A DNA stretch of 64,000 bases from Candidatus Polarisedimenticolia bacterium (GTDB taxonomy: Bacteria; Acidobacteriota; Polarisedimenticolia; Gp22-AA2): the NCBI GenBank assembly GCA_036001465.1, contig DASYUH010000056.1, forward strand, positions 62,001-126,000, written 5' to 3'. Below the pieces are notes generated by a model, which made no database searches, had not been told where the DNA came from, and saw only the letters and a list, made by a program, of their open reading frames with translations. This document shows, piece after piece, positions 31,912 to 40,360 of this stretch; the stretch's first letter is position 1, and every line of letters starts with the position of its first letter. Made by a program: the position numbers and the translations under genes.

Positions 31912-33074
31912 CGGGCCTCCTGCTGCGGCAGGAGGGCCGCCACGACCGCCTCCGCCTGCGCCAGGACATCCTCGGGCTCGATCGAGCGCAGGCAAGTGTG
32001 GTGCCAGCAGCGCCCCCTGTGGCACGGGGAGCACGGCAGATCACGGCGCACGACGCGATCGGCCGGCCCGCGCGGCGCGAAGCGCAGGGGATCGGTCGGC
32101 CCCATCACGGACACGGTGGGAAGCCCGAGCGCCGACGCGATATGCAGAGGCCCGGAGTTGTTGCCGATGAACAGATCGCAGGCCGAGAGGACCGCCATCA
32201 TCTCGCGCACGCTCAAGGGTCCGGTGGACAGAGCGTCCGGCGTGGCGGCGCAGATGCGCTCCACGAGGTCCTGTTCATCCGGTCCCGCCACCACGATGCA
32301 CGCCGCCCCGATTCTTCCGGTGAGACCGCTCACCAGCTCGGCGAAGCGCTCTGCCGGCCAGCGCTGGCTGGGGAAATGGCCTCCGGGGTGGACGGCGACG
32401 CGCGGTGCGGCCGCCCCGAGCGCGGCCAAGTGGGCCTGGGCGGCGCCGCGCTCCTCCGGGGTGACGTGGATCACCGGCCGTCGATTTCCCGGCTCGATCC
32501 CGAGCGAGGCGATCAGATCGCGATTCAGGTCGACGACGTGCCGGCGCGGATCGGCCCTGGGACCGCGCAGGCTGAAGAACGCCTGCCGCCCGAAGGCGCA
32601 GAATCCGGCGCGGAGCGGCGCGCGGGTGGCGCGCGCCAGGAGAGCCCCGCGCAGGTCCTCGTCGGGGGTGAAATCGATGACCAGGTCGAATCGTCCGAGG
32701 AGGTCCGCCGGCAGCCGCCGGTCGATCAGGGGCGCCCGCCGGTCGACTGCCGGGTGGGCCTCGAGCAGGGCCAGTGCCCCGGGGGGCGCCAGGACGGTGA
32801 TCTCGGCGCGGCGAAAATGGTCCTTCAAATCCTGAAGGGCCGGGGTGGTCAGGGCCATGTCACCGAGCCGGTCGCACCGGATGACCAGGATGCGGGAGAC
32901 CCGCGACGGCGACGGCATGCGGCGGACCCGACGCCGCAGGAGGCCGAGGGGCAGGAGGACGGCCGAGCGCAGAGCCAGCCAGGCGAGGCGCGCCGCGCGC
33001 CGCGCGCGGTCGGCGATCATCCGGTCGGGGGGCCGCACGACCTCGAGACGGATCCGGGCATCCGAAGGGATCAT
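31908..33074 (-). CDS. glycosyltransferase family 9 (heptosyltransferase-like)
   Basis: A 388-residue member of the ADP-heptose:LPS heptosyltransferase family. Signatures: ILVIRCDRLGDMALTTPAL near the start, VAVHPGGHFPSQRWPAERFA and DLFIGNNSGPLHIASALGLPTVSVMGPTDP. The extended N-terminus (about 50 residues, one hydrophobic stretch) may attach it to the membrane. The C-terminal Cys/His group (CSPCHRGRCWHHTC) is also seen in relatives. Either heptose or another sugar may be the donor. Confidence 0.87.
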   Translation of the reverse strand: MIPSDARIRLEVVRPPDRMIADRARRAARLAWLALRSAVLLPLGLLRRRVRRMPSPSRVSRILVIRCDRLGDMALTTPALQDLKDHFRRAEITVLAPPGALALLEAHPAVDRRAPLIDRRLPADLLGRFDLVIDFTPDEDLRGALLARATRAPLRAGFCAFGRQAFFSLRGPRADPRRHVVDLNRDLIASLGIEPGNRRPVIHVTPEERGAAQAHLAALGAAAPRVAVHPGGHFPSQRWPAERFAELVSGLTGRIGAACIVVAGPDEQDLVERICAATPDALSTGPLSVREMMAVLSACDLFIGNNSGPLHIASALGLPTVSVMGPTDPLRFAPRGPADRVVRRDLPCSPCHRGRCWHHTCLRSIEPEDVLAQAEAVVAALLPQQEAR

Positions 33075-33967
33075 CAGGGCCTCCGGCAGAACGCGACCAT
33101 GGCGTCGGTCAGAAGACGGCGCGACACGATCGACAGGAAGGCCGCCAGGGCATCGATCCCCCGCTTCGGCAGAGTCAGGGCGCAGCGGTCCGGCCGCAGC
33201 TCGACGGTGGTGAAGCCCCGGCGCGCGAGGAATGCGGGAAGCGTCCGGGGATCGAAATGGCTGATGTGCGGCTCGCGCGCGCCGGTCTCGTACAGCGGCA
33301 GAGGCCGGCCGCGCGCCAGCCGGTAGGCGGCCCGCATCGGAAGGTTGTCGAGGTTGGGCACGGCCACGACCAGCAGACCCCCGGGGCGCAGACGGGCGCG
33401 CGCGGCGTCGAGCATCGTCCCCGGATCCACCAGGTGCTCGAGGACGTGCCACAGCGTGACCACGTCGAACGGGCCCCGCAGGCCCCGCTCGCGCGCCAGG
33501 TCTCCGACCGCCACCGGCCGCCCGAGACGCTGGGACGATCGTCGCGCCCCTTCGGGGGAGAATTCGATGCCGTCGACGCGCCACCCCGCCTCGCGGGCCA
33601 CGCTCAGGAAGAGCCCGTCGCCGCAGCCGACGTCGAGGAGCGTCCCGAGACGCGACCGCGCTTCGATCAGGCCCAGGCGCCGTCTCCAGAGACGCAGGCG
33701 GGATCGGGCCTCTCGCCCCTGCCACGGCTCGTAGTACACGGGGCCGTAAGACTGGTGCGTGATGGCCTCCGCCGGGACGGGATCGATGTAGACCAGGCGG
33801 CATTGCAGGCAGCGGACGGCGTGGCTCTCGGAGGGGAGGGACACGGGGCCGCGCGCCCCGCAGCCCGGGCAGGGGCGCGCGGGGGAGGCCGGCGGTTGGA
33901 TGTCCGGTACCCGTCGCCCTGCGGCGTCCACGGGCGCGGGCTGTGGGCCCCGATCGGGATCGGTCAT
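33074..33967 (-). CDS. class I SAM methyltransferase with zinc-ribbon N-terminus
   Basis: A 297-residue methyltransferase. A short zinc ribbon (CPGC ... CLQC, about residues 33-60) precedes the Rossmann fold: GTLLDVGCGDGLFLSVA (SAM binding), VDGIEFSPEGARRS and VVTLWHVLEHLVDPGTML, the last being typical of the Methyltransf_23 group. Such enzymes methylate sugars or lipid-linked glycans in capsule clusters. The start overlaps the previous gene's stop; its stop overlaps the GT9 start by 1 base. Confidence 0.87.
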   Translation of the reverse strand: MTDPDRGPQPAPVDAAGRRVPDIQPPASPARPCPGCGARGPVSLPSESHAVRCLQCRLVYIDPVPAEAITHQSYGPVYYEPWQGREARSRLRLWRRRLGLIEARSRLGTLLDVGCGDGLFLSVAREAGWRVDGIEFSPEGARRSSQRLGRPVAVGDLARERGLRGPFDVVTLWHVLEHLVDPGTMLDAARARLRPGGLLVVAVPNLDNLPMRAAYRLARGRPLPLYETGAREPHISHFDPRTLPAFLARRGFTTVELRPDRCALTLPKRGIDALAAFLSIVSRRLLTDAMVAFCRRP

Positions 33968-35154
33968 GGCATCACCTCCCGGGCCCGGCCCCCGACCTTC
34001 CCGCCCGGCCCGGCCAGGGTGGGGGCCTGGCGCGGCCGCAGCAGCTCGTCGTAGACGGCGGTCGTTTCGTCGATCATCCGCTCGATGCCGAAATGGGTCC
34101 GCGCCCGCGCGACGCCGGCGGTCGCGAGGCTGCGGCCGAGCTCCGGACTGGAGGCGATCCTCGCCGCGGCGCGTCCCAGGGCATCCGGGTCCCCGGAAGG
34201 GACCAGGAGCCCGCTCAGGCCCGGTTCGATGATCTCGGGGATGCCACCCACGGCCGACGCCACGACCGGCACCTCGGCGAACAGCGCTTCGATCACCACC
34301 CGGGGAAGCGCCTCGTGACGCGACGGGTGCAGCAGGAGATCGAACGCCCGAAGGAGCCGTCCCGCGTCGGGGCGGTCGCCGGCGAGACGCACCGCGCCGG
34401 CCGCCCCGGCGGCGGCAGCGCGCAGCGAGCAGGTGTGGGCCCACCGGCCGTCGACATCGAGCGGGCCGAGGAAGGTGAGAAGGGCAGACGGAGCGACCCG
34501 CCGGATGGCGAACAGGGCCGCGAGGGCATCGTCCCGCCCCTTGTCCTCCTCCACCCGGCCGACCACGCCGCAGACGAACGGATCGGGCGGCAGGCCGAGG
34601 GCGGCGCGGGCGTCGGCCCGCGGCAGGAAGTGGATGTCCGGAAGCCCGGTGCGCACGACGCGCATCGCGGGGGAGCGCCGCACCGCCGCGCTCCGCTCGG
34701 AGGCGGCGCGGGAGACGGAGATGATCCTGTCGGACAGCGACACCAGAAGGCGATCGGACACCGCGGATGAAGGACGCGAAGCGCGCACGTGCCAGACGTG
34801 CGGGCGGCGCAGGAATCGCCCGGCGAGGCCGCCGTACACGGCGGTGCGAGGCGAGTCGCTGTGCAGGAGGTCGGCCCCCAGCCGGCGCGCCAGCCGGACC
34901 AGGCGCTCCAGGGCGATCAGGGGGCCGAACCCGCCCCGGGACAGCAGCGGCGGCAGGGGCAGGGCCGCCCACTCCGTCCCCTGGCCTTCCAGGGCGTCCG
35001 TGAGAGGTCCCGGCCCGGGGACGACCGCCAGCGGCCGCAGGCCGCGGGGGCGCAGCCGGCTCGAGAGATCGCACAGGCTCCGCTGCCCCCCGCCGTAGAG
35101 ATCGGAGCGCTCGCTCAGGAACAGAATGGTCCTCTCAGGCCGCGCGCCGCTCAC
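33964..35154 (-). CDS. glycosyltransferase family 4 (3)
   Basis: A 396-residue GT-B enzyme. N-terminal FLSERSDLYGGGQRSLCDL; HSDSPRTAVYGGLAGRF and HVWHVRASRPSS (acceptor side); donor side VVGRVEEDKGRDDAL and SRHEALPRVVIEALFAEVPVVAS with the conserved Glu residues. Start GTG 35154 lies 20 bases inside the preceding gene. One of four consecutive sugar-transfer genes between methyltransferase and flippase. Confidence 0.87.
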   Translation of the reverse strand: MSGARPERTILFLSERSDLYGGGQRSLCDLSSRLRPRGLRPLAVVPGPGPLTDALEGQGTEWAALPLPPLLSRGGFGPLIALERLVRLARRLGADLLHSDSPRTAVYGGLAGRFLRRPHVWHVRASRPSSAVSDRLLVSLSDRIISVSRAASERSAAVRRSPAMRVVRTGLPDIHFLPRADARAALGLPPDPFVCGVVGRVEEDKGRDDALAALFAIRRVAPSALLTFLGPLDVDGRWAHTCSLRAAAAGAAGAVRLAGDRPDAGRLLRAFDLLLHPSRHEALPRVVIEALFAEVPVVASAVGGIPEIIEPGLSGLLVPSGDPDALGRAAARIASSPELGRSLATAGVARARTHFGIERMIDETTAVYDELLRPRQAPTLAGPGGKVGGRAREVMP

Positions 35155-36253
35155 TCAGGACCTCCTCGTACACGCTCTCCACCCGCCTCGTCATCGAGGC
35201 GGCCCGGAAGCGCGACTCGACCCGTCTCTTCCCCGCCGCCCCCAGCGCGCGGCGTTCCGCCGGACTCGCCAGCAGGCGCCCGATCGCCAGGGACAGGGCC
35301 CGGACGTCGCCGGGCGGCACCAGGAGTCCCGTCCGGCCGTCCTCCACGGCTTCAGGCAGCCCGCCCAGGCGGCTTGCGATGACCGGAAGGCCGGCGTCCA
35401 TTCCCTCGAGCGCCGCCAGACCGAACCCCTCCCGCTCGATGGAGGGCGCGACCAGGAGATCGAAAGCCGGCAGGAGGGCGCGGGCGTCGGGCCGCTCGCC
35501 GGCGAAGACAACCCGGACCCGCCCCTGCAGGGTGACGGCCTCCGACTCGAGCCTGGGGCGCTCGGGGCCTTCGCCGACCAGCACCAGGGTCGGGCTCGGC
35601 GGCCCGCCGGAGAGCTGTCCCGCGGCGTGCATCAGGATGAGCTGCCCCTTGTGGCGCGACAGTCCTCCCACGCATCCGACGATCGGACCGGCTCCCGGAT
35701 TCAATCCGAGGCGCTCGAACGCTTGGGCCCGGCTGGCTGGCGGAGGGGGATCGATGCCGTTCGGAATGACCGACAGGAGGTGGGGCGGCGCATCCAGATC
35801 CCGCCTCGCGTGGCGGGCCACCGATTCCGAACAGCACACGACACGCCGGGTCAGGCGGAGGAGGAAGTGCTCGCGCCGGCGATGCCTCGCCTCGAAGGTG
35901 GAATCGACCGTGTGCAGGTGGTGCACGGCAACCGCTCCGCCCGCCCACCACCTCGCGACCCGTCCCACGACGCCGGCGAAGTGACCGTGGGAGTGCACCA
36001 CGTCGGCCCCCGATTCCCTGATCGCCCGGGCCGCCGACAGAATGTCGCGCGGACCGTAACCGCGCCCGCCCAGGATCCGCACCCGCGTTCCGAGCGCCTC
36101 GATCTCGCGCGCCACGGGGCCCCCCTTCACCGCGCAGAGGACCTCCACTTCGAAGCGACGCCCGTCGGCGTGCCGCACGAGCGCCTGCACCACACGCTCC
36201 AGACCGCCCGTCCCCAGCGCCTCCACCAGGTGGACGATGCGCACGACCCTCAT
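35135..36253 (-). CDS. glycosyltransferase family 4 (4)
   Basis: A 372-residue GT-B glycosyltransferase with the opening VRIVHLVEALGTGGLERVV, VVHSHGHFAGVVGRVA, a nucleotide-binding CVGGLSRHKGQLILM and IEREGFGLAALEGMDAGLPVIAS. The GTGGLERV start is common in capsule and exopolysaccharide transferases. ATG 36253 overlaps the previous stop as ATGA. Specificity unknown. Confidence 0.88.
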   Translation of the reverse strand: MRVVRIVHLVEALGTGGLERVVQALVRHADGRRFEVEVLCAVKGGPVAREIEALGTRVRILGGRGYGPRDILSAARAIRESGADVVHSHGHFAGVVGRVARWWAGGAVAVHHLHTVDSTFEARHRRREHFLLRLTRRVVCCSESVARHARRDLDAPPHLLSVIPNGIDPPPPASRAQAFERLGLNPGAGPIVGCVGGLSRHKGQLILMHAAGQLSGGPPSPTLVLVGEGPERPRLESEAVTLQGRVRVVFAGERPDARALLPAFDLLVAPSIEREGFGLAALEGMDAGLPVIASRLGGLPEAVEDGRTGLLVPPGDVRALSLAIGRLLASPAERRALGAAGKRRVESRFRAASMTRRVESVYEEVLSERRAA

Positions 36254-37332
36254 CGGGATCCTCCCGCCGCCCCGGACCGCGCCGGGGGCCAGGTGGCCGC
36301 CGCCGGGACGAAGTCCTTCGCCGCCGGATCGAGGAGGACGCTCGCCCGGTGCCCGTAGGTGTGCCGGGCCAGTACCTCGGCCCGCCCCGCCCGCGCCACG
36401 GCCAGGCGGAGGGCGTCGTCTGCCAGCGCCTGCTCGACGCGGGCGCGCATCTCCTCGCCGCTCGAGAACACGGACAGATGCTCCCCGTCCCGGAACAGGC
36501 GCAGGACATCCCCCTGCCGGTTGACGACCTGGAAGGCGCCGCACGCCAGGATCTCGAAGACGCGGGTACTGGCCAGATCTCCCGACGCCTCGATCGGCCC
36601 GAACGCGCCGTAATGGATATTCAGGACGACCTTGGATCGCGCGTAGAGCCGGCGCCAGGCGGCGGGCCTCAGGGGGCCGCCCCGGATCATCGGGCGCACG
36701 ATGGGATCGTCCGCCGCCCGCTCCCAGCCGGGTCCCCAGACGCCGACGGACAGGCCGCGCAGGAACCTAAGGAGAACCTGGCGCTCCGGATAATGTGAGC
36801 CGATGAAGACGACCGGCGGCACCGTCTCGGGGCCCCGCCACGCGGGGGCCGCCTCCACCGCTTCGGGACGGTGCGCCTCCGGGTCGCAGCCGAACGGGAG
36901 CCAGAAGGAACGCGCGAGGCCGGCCTCGCGATGCCGGGCCGCGGCGAACGACGAGCCGAGAAAGAAGGAGTCGTACGCGTCGGCCATCCGGAGCCCCGCG
37001 TGGAATTCGGCCGGATAGTCCGAGAACCAGTTCACGCAGCGGACGCCTTGGTCGCGCAGCCGCTCGATGGTCCTCCGGGTCAGGACGGCCCCTTGATTGA
37101 CAATCAGGAGATCGGGCCGCACGCGGCGCGCCAGCCGAAGGAGGCGCGCGTTCAGCCGGTCCCGATCGAGCCGATCCAGGGTGGGCCAGCGCTGGCGCAG
37201 GCGGCCGGGCAGGAGGAAGTCGCGGTGATCGAACCGCGTCACCTCGTGACCGAGGCGCGACAGCGCGGCGGCGAGATAGTCCGGGAGCGCCTCGAAGCGG
37301 GGGTTGGAGGCCCCAGACAGGATGGTCTTCAT
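36250..37332 (-). CDS. CgeB-family glycosyltransferase (5)
   Basis: A 360-residue protein of the CgeB/DUF3880-like group of GT-B glycosyltransferases. Seen: LPDYLAAALSRLGHEV, DLLIVNQGAVLTRRTIERL, VNWFSDYP and the C-terminal STRVFEILACGAFQVVNRQ, which is the hallmark of the group (the RxFEIxACGA pattern), followed by a Glu-rich donor site. It likely adds a sugar to the repeat unit. The start overlaps the flippase stop. Confidence 0.8.
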   Translation of the reverse strand: MKTILSGASNPRFEALPDYLAAALSRLGHEVTRFDHRDFLLPGRLRQRWPTLDRLDRDRLNARLLRLARRVRPDLLIVNQGAVLTRRTIERLRDQGVRCVNWFSDYPAEFHAGLRMADAYDSFFLGSSFAAARHREAGLARSFWLPFGCDPEAHRPEAVEAAPAWRGPETVPPVVFIGSHYPERQVLLRFLRGLSVGVWGPGWERAADDPIVRPMIRGGPLRPAAWRRLYARSKVVLNIHYGAFGPIEASGDLASTRVFEILACGAFQVVNRQGDVLRLFRDGEHLSVFSSGEEMRARVEQALADDALRLAVARAGRAEVLARHTYGHRASVLLDPAAKDFVPAAATWPPARSGAAGGSR

Positions 37333-38972
37333 GTTCGCCCCGCCGCGCCGAGCGCCGCGTGCGGGCCCGCCGGCCCGGAGGCGCGCGGGCCGGCCGCGCG
37401 GCCGGCGCCGGGCAGCGCCCCGGCGAGCGCGGCGAGATCGTCGCGCGTGAACGCCCGCAGCCAGACCGCGAGCAGGAACGCGGCGGACACGAGGACGATC
37501 CCCTCTGGGAGGAGGCGCGTCAGCGCCGCGGTCCGCGTCGCGACCGGCAGGTGCGCTCCCAGCACGGCCAGGCGCAACGCACCGCCGGCGAGCAGGCCGC
37601 CGAGCCCGGCCAGGACGGGAGCGGGGACGGCGAGACCGGTGGGACGAACGAGACGTGGAGCGATCCGGAGCGCGCCCCGGGTGAGCAGGGCCGCGGCCAG
37701 CGCCGCCCCGAGAAGCGCCGCGGCGGCCACGCCGGGGGCCCCGTACGGGGCCGCCAGGCCCGCGGCCAGGCCGACGTGCACGAGCGACCCGCCGAGCGCG
37801 GCGCGGGCCTCGGGTCCCGGTCGGCCCATCCCCCGCAGGACGAGACGAAGCGGCGACACCATGAAGCTCAGGGCCGCGGCCGCGGCGAGCAATCGCGCCG
37901 CGGTGGCCGAGGCCTGCGGAATGTCGCGTCCCGTCCAGGCCCTGAGGACCGCCTCGGCGTCGAGCAGGACCAATGCGAGACAGGGGACGGCCAGAAGCGC
38001 CACGTAACGCGTGGCACGCTCGACGAGGGCGCGGACACTCTGATCGTCGCCGCGCGCATCGAGCCGCCCCGCCAGGGGCTGGATGACAGGCAGGGGCAGG
38101 GCCGCGATCTGCAGGATCCCGGCGATCTTCGCGCCCAGATCGTAGAGGCCCGCGGCGACGAATCCGGACGCTCCGGCCAGGAGAAGGCGGGGGAGGTGCG
38201 CGCCGAGGATCTCCGAGACGCGCACGATCTGGATGCGCATGCCAAACGACAGGAGCTCCCGCCATTCGGCTCTCCCTGCCGCGAACGGCACGGGCCTCAG
38301 ACCCGGCACGAGACGGTGCGCCGCCGTCGCTTCGAGGAACGACGCCAGCCCGGCGGCCAGAAGCGAGTTGAGCGCCATGCCACGAAGCCCGAAGCCGCCA
38401 GAGAGCGCCAGGGCGGCGCCGCACCCCTCCAGCAGAGAGACGGTCGATCCGATTCGTCCGAGCCGGTCCAGGCGCTGCGCCCCGGCGACCACGCCGCGGT
38501 AGCCCGAGAGGACCGTGCGCAGCACCACGGTGGCCAGCGTGCAGCCGAAGACGGTGGCGGCCTGCCCCGCGAGGGGTCCGCCGGGCACGACGAGCCCCAG
38601 GGCGCGCGGACCGCACACCAGGGCGATCGCCGACAGGAGGATCCCCAGGCCCAGGTGGAATCCCATTCCGGCCCCCAGAATCCGGTTGAGGCCGGCCGTG
38701 TCGGAGATCGCGATCGCCTTCGACGTGAACCGGCTGTAGGACGCCCCGACGCCGAGATCCAGGAGATGGGTCGTGTGGGCGAGCGACCAGGACGCCCCCC
38801 AGAGCCCGAGCCCCTCGATCCCGCAGGCGCGTACGACGAAGGGGGTCAGGACCAGCCCGACGAGCGCCGAGGTGGCCGACTCGATCCCGCCCCAGGCGAC
38901 CCCCCTGGCGGCCGCGGTCTTCTCGCCGTGCGCGTCGAGTCCGCGAGCGTCGGGACGGCCCGTGCGCTCCAT
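37329..38972 (-). CDS. Wzx-type oligosaccharide flippase
   Basis: A 547-residue polytopic protein of the MOP/polysaccharide-transport family with about 12-14 hydrophobic helices. The N-terminal region ARGVAWGGIESATSALVGLVLTPFVVRACG and the LLDLGVGASYSRFTSKAIA segment are typical of Wzx-like transporters. It would move the undecaprenyl-linked repeat unit across the inner membrane. The C-terminal Gly/Ala/Pro tail is low-complexity. Two bases separate it from the polymerase/ligase-like gene. Confidence 0.88.
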   Translation of the reverse strand: MERTGRPDARGLDAHGEKTAAARGVAWGGIESATSALVGLVLTPFVVRACGIEGLGLWGASWSLAHTTHLLDLGVGASYSRFTSKAIAISDTAGLNRILGAGMGFHLGLGILLSAIALVCGPRALGLVVPGGPLAGQAATVFGCTLATVVLRTVLSGYRGVVAGAQRLDRLGRIGSTVSLLEGCGAALALSGGFGLRGMALNSLLAAGLASFLEATAAHRLVPGLRPVPFAAGRAEWRELLSFGMRIQIVRVSEILGAHLPRLLLAGASGFVAAGLYDLGAKIAGILQIAALPLPVIQPLAGRLDARGDDQSVRALVERATRYVALLAVPCLALVLLDAEAVLRAWTGRDIPQASATAARLLAAAAALSFMVSPLRLVLRGMGRPGPEARAALGGSLVHVGLAAGLAAPYGAPGVAAAALLGAALAAALLTRGALRIAPRLVRPTGLAVPAPVLAGLGGLLAGGALRLAVLGAHLPVATRTAALTRLLPEGIVLVSAAFLLAVWLRAFTRDDLAALAGALPGAGRAAGPRASGPAGPHAALGAAGRT

Positions 38973-38974
38973 GC

Positions 38975-40354
38975 TCAGGCCTCCTGCGCCGGCGCCGAGG
39001 CGGCCACCACGAGACCGGTCAGGAGCCAGAACGGCTCCATCACCCGGATCAGCATGAAGGTGTTGGTGCCGACGGCATGCACCAGGAGACCCGCGAGTCC
39101 GGCGGTCATCCCGAGGCCGAGCCCGCGCACCAGGGGATCGGCCTGGCCCGTGGCGACCCGGTAGAACAGGGCCGCGGCGCTCCCGACGAGGAGGGCGAAG
39201 GCGGTGAAGCCGATGGCGCCGATCTCCACCAGGAGGCGGAAGTACTGGGCGTCGAGGAACCCGTATCCCGTGACGCCCCATCCCGCGACGGGGTGCTTCA
39301 CGAAGGCCCGCAGCGCCTCGCCCCACGACGTCAGCCTGGCCGAGGCGGAGGGATCGAGCTTCACGTGGCCGACCTGCACCGAGTCGTCCTCTCCCTGAAA
39401 GGTGTACAGGATGCGATCCTCGACGCTCGCGGGATGGACGAAGAACAGCAGGGCCGCCGCCAGGGACGCCGCCGCGAACAGCCGCCGGCGTGCCGGCGAC
39501 AGGGCCATGAGCGTCGCCAGGGAAGCGGACAGACCGATCCACGAGCTCCGCGACAGGGTCGCCAGAAGCGGCGGGATGACGAAGAGGGCGAGCGCCGCGC
39601 AGCCTCGCTTCCAGCGCCTCCACCCGTCCGGCAGGGTCAGGGCGATGGCGCAGGACACGCTGAACACCAGCACCAGGTACCCGCCGAGGGTGTTCGGTTC
39701 TCCTTCCCGGCCCTCGAACGGCGCCGACGGGCGGGTCCCCGAGGGGATCTGCCACCAGCCGTAGGCGGCGATGAGGGCCGCGGTGATCAGGGCGGCGGCG
39801 AGCAGGCGCCGGAATCGATCGCCGCCGCGCACGTAGTTCAGCGTGATGAAGAAGATGATGAAGTACTCGAGGTACTTGGCGACGAAGCACAGGCCGACCA
39901 TCGGCCGGACGCGGTCCGCCTCGATGCCGATCAGGGTGGAGAACAGGCAGCAGGCGGCGTAGGCGAAGATGCACGTGTTCAGAGTGTTGCGACGGATGGC
40001 TCCGAGGTCCTTGTGGATCGCCATCCGGGCGATCCAGGCGAAGCCGACCAGGAGGAGAAGCAGGTCCTCCGTTCGAAGCATGACCTCGCGGGTCCCTTCC
40101 AGGCCCGCGCCGCCGCCCCCCCCGATCGAGATTTCGGGGGAGAGCAGCATCGAGAGGATCAGGATGATCAGGCCCGCCTCGGCGCGCAGGATCGTGGCCA
40201 GGAACAGGATGGCCGCGACCGCGGCCACGATGGGAAGCTTCAGCGGCGCGCTGGTGATCCAGAGCGCCAGAAGGACGAGGGCCGTCGCGACCCCCGCGAG
40301 CAGGGCCGCACTCCGTGCCGGAAGGACACCGGCCGTCCCCGGAGAGGCGTTCAT
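38975..40354 (-). CDS. O-antigen polymerase/ligase-like membrane protein (Wzy/WaaL)
   Basis: A 459-residue protein with about 11-12 hydrophobic helices and the Wzy_C-type large loop. The loop includes LLATLSRSSWIGL and HPVAGWGVTGYGFLDAQYF, the latter matching the conserved H/P-x-x-G-x-G motif of O-antigen ligases. With flippase, autokinase and export protein alongside, it is most likely the Wzy polymerase of this pathway. Start ATG 40354, 6 bases after the autokinase stop. Confidence 0.85.
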   Translation of the reverse strand: MNASPGTAGVLPARSAALLAGVATALVLLALWITSAPLKLPIVAAVAAILFLATILRAEAGLIILILSMLLSPEISIGGGGGAGLEGTREVMLRTEDLLLLLVGFAWIARMAIHKDLGAIRRNTLNTCIFAYAACCLFSTLIGIEADRVRPMVGLCFVAKYLEYFIIFFITLNYVRGGDRFRRLLAAALITAALIAAYGWWQIPSGTRPSAPFEGREGEPNTLGGYLVLVFSVSCAIALTLPDGWRRWKRGCAALALFVIPPLLATLSRSSWIGLSASLATLMALSPARRRLFAAASLAAALLFFVHPASVEDRILYTFQGEDDSVQVGHVKLDPSASARLTSWGEALRAFVKHPVAGWGVTGYGFLDAQYFRLLVEIGAIGFTAFALLVGSAAALFYRVATGQADPLVRGLGLGMTAGLAGLLVHAVGTNTFMLIRVMEPFWLLTGLVVAASAPAQEA

Positions 40355-40360
40355 GGGAGG